From Bacteroidales bacterium (GTDB lineage Bacteria; Bacteroidota; Bacteroidia; Bacteroidales; VadinHA17), in NCBI GenBank assembly GCA_013314865.1, contig JABUEV010000056.1, forward strand, positions 1 to 10,018: a stretch of DNA of 10,018 nucleotides. Direction: 5' to 3'. Position numbers and translations under genes: made by a program. Below, one piece after another: positions 6,888 to 10,018 of the stretch. Each line of letters begins with the position of its first letter. Position 1 is the first letter of the stretch. Under the pieces are notes generated by a model, which was not told the origin of the DNA, ran no database searches, and was given only the letters and a program-made list of their open reading frames with translations.

Positions 6888-7643
6888 ATGAGGAAATATG
6901 GTCTCATTGGATACCCACTGGGTCACTCATTTTCAAAAAAATATTTTTCGGAAAAGTTTGCCAGAGAAAATATCTCTGACTGTTATTATGATAACTATCC
7001 TTTGTCAGAGATAGGCAAACTGCCAGAACTTATTGAATCAGAGCCTTCTCTCTGTGGTTTGAATGTCACTATACCTTACAAAACTGATGTTATGGCCTAC
7101 CTCGATTTTATCGATGACGAGGCAGGAAAAATAGGGGCTGTGAATGTGATCAAGATAAAAAGATCAGGAACATCTATCAGACTTAATGGCTATAATACAG
7201 ATGTGGCTGGTATAAGGGCGACTCTCAAACCATTTTTGGAAAGTAAAAAAATAAAGAACGCACTTATTCTTGGAACAGGAGGAGGCTCATAAGCTGTTCA
7301 TTACTTGCTGACTGCCGAAGGAGTAAATGTGAATTTCGTTTCAAGAACTAAGAAACAGGGGATGTTCACATACTCAGAACTGGATGACGAAATGTATAAA
7401 AAAACTGACCTGATTGTTAATACAACACCTCTGGGAATGTATCCGGAGATTTCCGGCAAGCCTGAAATAAACTACAATTTGCTTGGTCAAAACCACATTC
7501 TTTTTGACCTTGTCTATAATCCGGAACTGACAACCTTCCTGAACCTTGGCATGGCTAAAGGATGCACAATAATTACAGGTTTGAAAATGCTTTATACCCA
7601 GGCTGAAAAGTCTTGGGAAATCTGGAATGATGATAAATTTTAA
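6888..7643 (+). pseudogene. aroE: Shikimate dehydrogenase interrupted by one in-frame TAA
   Basis: AroE reduces 3-dehydroshikimate to shikimate with NADPH in aromatic amino acid synthesis. The frame from ATG 6888 to TAA 7641 has 251 codons, normal for the family, but codon 135 (7290-7292) is TAA. The N-terminal substrate domain is complete: S14 and S16 of GHSFS, NVTIPYK with catalytic Lys65 (59-65), Asn86, and NTD with Asp105 (103-105). The stop falls directly after LGTGGGS in the NADP-binding loop, where homologues read GGASKAV; a single A to T change in an AAA lysine codon explains it. Downstream the same frame still encodes NTTPLGM, DLVYNP and the GLKMLYTQAE end motif, so there is no other decay. 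It may be a recent nonsense mutation, a sequencing error, or a read-through gene. The frame is also open upstream to TTG 6846, but the ATG fits the family. A one-mismatch -7-like box (TCTTTTTG, 6861-6868) precedes it. Confidence 0.9.
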
Positions 7644-8395
7644 ATAAAAAGTTCATCAGGATATTCAAGATCTGTAAGGAAAAGACCTTTTGCAGGGGCT
7701 GACATTCCTGCCTCGGAGCGTTCCCGCGATTGAATTATCCTTTTGAAATCATCCAGACTCAATTTCCCTCTGCCGACCATAATCATTGTACCAACAATAG
7801 CTCTTACCATATTCCTCAGAAACCTGTCAGCTTTAATAGTAAATACAATGGAATCCCCGTCTTCAGTCCATGAAGCATGATAAATCCTGCATAATGTTGT
7901 TTTGTTATCTGAATGCAACTTGCAGAAGCTGGCAAAATCCTCTGCCTCCCTCAGGATTCTGCATGCTTCATTCATCAATTCAATATTAAGTCTGTAACTT
8001 AGGTGCCAGCTGGTATCTATTCTAAAGGGATCCTTAGCAGTCGAAATAAAGTACTGATAGGTCCTCGATATTGCACTGTATCTTGCATTTGCTGCAGGTA
8101 AGACTTTTCTTATGTCCCTGACTGCAATGTCAGATGGAAGGTATCTGTTTAATCTGGAAATCAATCTGTTACTGGTGCACAAGTCTTCTTCCTGACTGTC
8201 AAAATGTGCACAAAAAACAAGTGCATGAACTCCCGCATCAGTCCTGCCTGCTCCGGTCAGGGAAATTTTTTCATTCAGGAGAAGACTTAAAGCCTCTTCA
8301 AGTATTTTCTGTACAGTGGCAGATTTTGGTTGTCTCTGCCAACCATGGTAAAGGGTTCCCTTAAAAGACAGAAGTATGAAATAGCGGCTTGCCAA
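7640..8395 (-). CDS. truA: tRNA pseudouridine(38-40) synthase TruA
   Basis: TruA isomerises uridines 38, 39 and 40 of the tRNA anticodon arm to pseudouridine. The product shows YHGWQRQP near the N-terminus, GAGRTDAGVHA with the catalytic Asp (residue 53 in this model), RTYQYFI, FLRNMVRAIVGTM and GLFLTDLEYP at the end, all in family order. No ATG lies in frame near the N-terminus. The frame is open upstream to TTG 8423-8425, but I chose TTG 8393-8395 because homologues begin around the RYFI segment and because a TAnnTTTG box (8409-8416, minus) lies between the two candidates. That gives 251 residues, against 261 from the upstream TTG. It converges on aroE: the two stop codons share TTAA at 7640-7643, and no terminator lies between. 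It diverges from the symporter gene. Confidence 0.93.
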   Translation of the reverse strand: MASRYFILLSFKGTLYHGWQRQPKSATVQKILEEALSLLLNEKISLTGAGRTDAGVHALVFCAHFDSQEEDLCTSNRLISRLNRYLPSDIAVRDIRKVLPAANARYSAISRTYQYFISTAKDPFRIDTSWHLSYRLNIELMNEACRILREAEDFASFCKLHSDNKTTLCRIYHASWTEDGDSIVFTIKADRFLRNMVRAIVGTMIMVGRGKLSLDDFKRIIQSRERSEAGMSAPAKGLFLTDLEYPDELFI

Positions 8396-8593
8396 AATAT
8401 TTTTCTTGCAAATATAAGTATTCAAAAAACTAAAGCATCTTCAGGATACATGACTTAAAAAAAAATCTTTTAAGGCCTAAATATCGATCTTAATCTGTAT
8501 TTTTACTACTCTTGAATGATGATCGGAATTTCACCAATAGTACAAAGACACATATATTAATATTAAAAGATTTAAACCTTAAATCCACTGATC
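8396..8593. other. Divergent intergenic region between truA and the symporter gene
   Basis: This AT-rich stretch holds no gene. Besides the truA box, it has a 7-bp inverted repeat CTTAAAA/TTTTAAG (8454-8460 and 8468-8474) and a 10-bp palindrome ATATTAATAT near 8554-8564. I find no TAnnTTTG match on the plus strand for the symporter, so its promoter is either degenerate or of another sigma class. It has no recognisable riboswitch. Confidence 0.45.
8409..8416 (-). promoter_or_regulatory. Putative -7 promoter box for truA
   Basis: On the minus strand this reads TATATTTG, a match to TAnnTTTG. A transcript would begin around 8402-8404, between the TTG codons at 8425 and 8395, which supports the downstream start. 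There is no clear -33 element, so the assignment is tentative. Confidence 0.38.
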
Positions 8594-10018
8594 ATGATTG
8601 AGAAACTACAACTGAGCTGGATAGATTACCTTATAATGGTAATCTATTTCATTTTTGTGCTTGGCATTGGCTGGTTCTTGCGTAAATTCATGAAGAATGC
8701 CAATGCTTTTCTTGAGGCTGGCAGGTCTATTCCGGCCTGGGTGGCAGGGTTGGCTTTTGTTTCAACCAATCTTGGCGCTCTTGAAGTCATGGGGATGACT
8801 GGTTCCGGAATGAAGTACGGAATGTTAACTACCCATTTCTATTGGATCGGAGCCATTCCTGCAATGATCTTTCTTGCATTGTTCATGATGCCCTTTTATT
8901 ATGGTTCAAAAGCCCGGTCAGTTCCGGAGTTCCTTAAGTTAAGGTATGATGAAAAGACAAGGGCTTTAAATGCAATTCTTTTTGCATTAATGACCATTCT
9001 GGCTTCAGGAATTTCAATGTATGCACTTGCAATTCTCATGGAAAATGTTCTGGGATGGGATTTCAATGTCAGCCTCTGGATGGCAGCTTTGATAGTCCTT
9101 ATATATACATATCTGGGAGGACTCTCATCTGCAATCTACAATGAAGTACTTCAATTCTTTATCATTGTCCTTGGTCTGCTTCCTTTGGTGTTTCTAAGTT
9201 TGAAAGATGTGGGAGGATGGAGCGGACTCAAAGAAAACCTGGCGCCGATTTCTGCATCTCATGGCTTTGCACCGGACGCTTACGCCACAACCTGGAAATA
9301 TACAGCGCATGCAAGTTCCAATCCGCTGGGTGTTGAATGGTTTGGCATTCTCTTTGGTCTGGGATTTGTGCTCTCCTTCGGATACTGGTGTACCAACTTC
9401 CTGATCGTTCAGCGTGCCTTTGCGGCTGAATCAAAAACTGCCGCAAGAAAAGTTCCCCTGATAGGGGCAATACCTAAAATGTTTATTCCTTTCCTTATAA
9501 TAGTTCCGGGAGTAATTGCCCTGGTCCTTATGAATGATCCTTCCAAAGGCTTTAATCTGCCTACAGATGCAGGAGGAAAACCTATATATGATTACACTAT
9601 CATTATGCTTTTGAAACAATATCTTCCTGCGGGCGTTCTGGGCCTTGGAATAACTGCACTCCTGGCTTCCTTTATGTCAGGCATGGCAGGTAATATATCG
9701 GCCTTTAATGCTGTCTGGACATACGACATCTACCAGAGCTACATCAGGAAAAGAACCGATAACGAAGCTGCCGACGACAAACATTACCTGAATGTAGGAA
9801 GAATTGCAACGATAGGCAGTGTGCTCCTTAGCATTGCTTCGGCATATATCGCAAGCAAATTCGGAAATATCATGGATTTCCTCCAGACGATATTTTCAAT
9901 GATAAATGCACCACTGTTTGCTGTAATATTTCTGGGCATGTTCTGGAAGAAAAGTACAGGACACGCCGCATTTACCGGTCTTCTTCTTGGATTCCTGATG
10001 GCCTTACTGCATCATGGA
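8594..10018 (+). CDS. Sodium:solute symporter (SSS/SLC5 family), 3' end outside the window
   Basis: The frame is open from ATG 8594 to the right edge (475 codons seen; family members are usually about 500-600), so the C-terminus is missing. The protein is an inner-membrane Na+-coupled transporter with about twelve hydrophobic helices visible. Family landmarks are FLEAGRSIPAW after helix 1 (39-49), GGLSSAIYNEVLQ, YWCTNFLIVQRAFAAES and the sodium-site helix ASFMSGMAGNIS...YDIY (358-380). The paired serines of the Na2 site in vSGLT align with Ser362-Gly363, so one ligand serine appears replaced by glycine. The pattern resembles the sugar/SGLT-like branch more than proline or pantothenate carriers, but the substrate cannot be read from sequence. 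The ATG fits the short cytoplasmic or periplasmic N-terminus before helix 1; there is no Shine-Dalgarno sequence. It is divergent from truA, with no pathway partner in view. Confidence 0.9.
   Translation, partial: MIEKLQLSWIDYLIMVIYFIFVLGIGWFLRKFMKNANAFLEAGRSIPAWVAGLAFVSTNLGALEVMGMTGSGMKYGMLTTHFYWIGAIPAMIFLALFMMPFYYGSKARSVPEFLKLRYDEKTRALNAILFALMTILASGISMYALAILMENVLGWDFNVSLWMAALIVLIYTYLGGLSSAIYNEVLQFFIIVLGLLPLVFLSLKDVGGWSGLKENLAPISASHGFAPDAYATTWKYTAHASSNPLGVEWFGILFGLGFVLSFGYWCTNFLIVQRAFAAESKTAARKVPLIGAIPKMFIPFLIIVPGVIALVLMNDPSKGFNLPTDAGGKPIYDYTIIMLLKQYLPAGVLGLGITALLASFMSGMAGNISAFNAVWTYDIYQSYIRKRTDNEAADDKHYLNVGRIATIGSVLLSIASAYIASKFGNIMDFLQTIFSMINAPLFAVIFLGMFWKKSTGHAAFTGLLLGFLMALLHHG

Noticed and set aside
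7290..7292. Recoded TAA (alternative genetic code)
   Set aside because: TAA terminates argS, ffh, truA and aroE itself at sensible places, and TGA terminates folD, the TPR gene and the ComA-like gene. No UAA-reassigned code is indicated.
7305..7643. Separate gene starting at TTG 7305 after the aroE stop
   Set aside because: It is the NADP-binding half of AroE in the same frame, without its glycine-rich loop. It is best treated as the distal part of the interrupted aroE, though independent re-initiation cannot be excluded.
9207..9470. Short frames on both strands within the symporter gene
   Set aside because: The continuous 475-codon symporter frame explains this region and carries family motifs throughout.

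Overview
The window looks like core-genome DNA from a member of the Bacteroidetes (Bacteroidota), probably class Bacteroidia. The protein families and their order point that way: an ArgRS with the KMKSREG-type loop, ffh directly followed by folD, and a bacterial phosphosulfolactate synthase-like gene beside aroE. So do two non-coding signs. No start codon is preceded by a clear Shine-Dalgarno sequence, and several genes have a TAnnTTTG box (the Bacteroidetes -7 promoter element) a short distance upstream of the likely start. Base composition is moderately AT-rich and even across the genes. I see no insertion sequence, phage gene, CRISPR array, tRNA or rRNA.

Layout. Positions 1-210 are non-coding with a promoter-like box for the first operon. 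Positions 211-4230 hold three closely spaced plus-strand housekeeping genes: argS (arginyl-tRNA synthetase), ffh (SRP GTPase) and folD (one-carbon folate enzyme). They end at a strong hairpin terminator (4301-4328) inside a 341-base gap rich in inverted repeats. A second plus-strand group follows: a cytoplasmic protein of about twelve TPR repeats (4572-5987), a ComA/phosphosulfolactate synthase family protein (6076-6849), and aroE, shikimate dehydrogenase (6888-7643). aroE is interrupted by one in-frame TAA at 7290-7292. truA (tRNA pseudouridine synthase) lies on the minus strand and meets aroE tail to tail, the two stop codons overlapping within one TTAA. A divergent 198-base gap (8396-8593) precedes a sodium:solute symporter gene that runs off the right edge.

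How the genes work together. argS, ffh and folD serve tRNA charging, membrane-protein targeting and one-carbon supply, and probably share a transcript. The TPR, ComA-like and aroE genes share a strand, but ComA-like has its own promoter-like box. Phosphoenolpyruvate links the last two: ComA enzymes join it to sulfite, and the shikimate pathway consumes it twice. The physiological role of the ComA-like protein in this phylum is not established by the sequence.

Most noteworthy points: the single nonsense codon in an otherwise intact aroE, the ComA-family gene in a non-methanogen, the evidence that truA starts at a downstream TTG, and the cluster of inverted repeats behind folD. I do not see a clearly new multi-gene system here; most of the window is ordinary housekeeping sequence.
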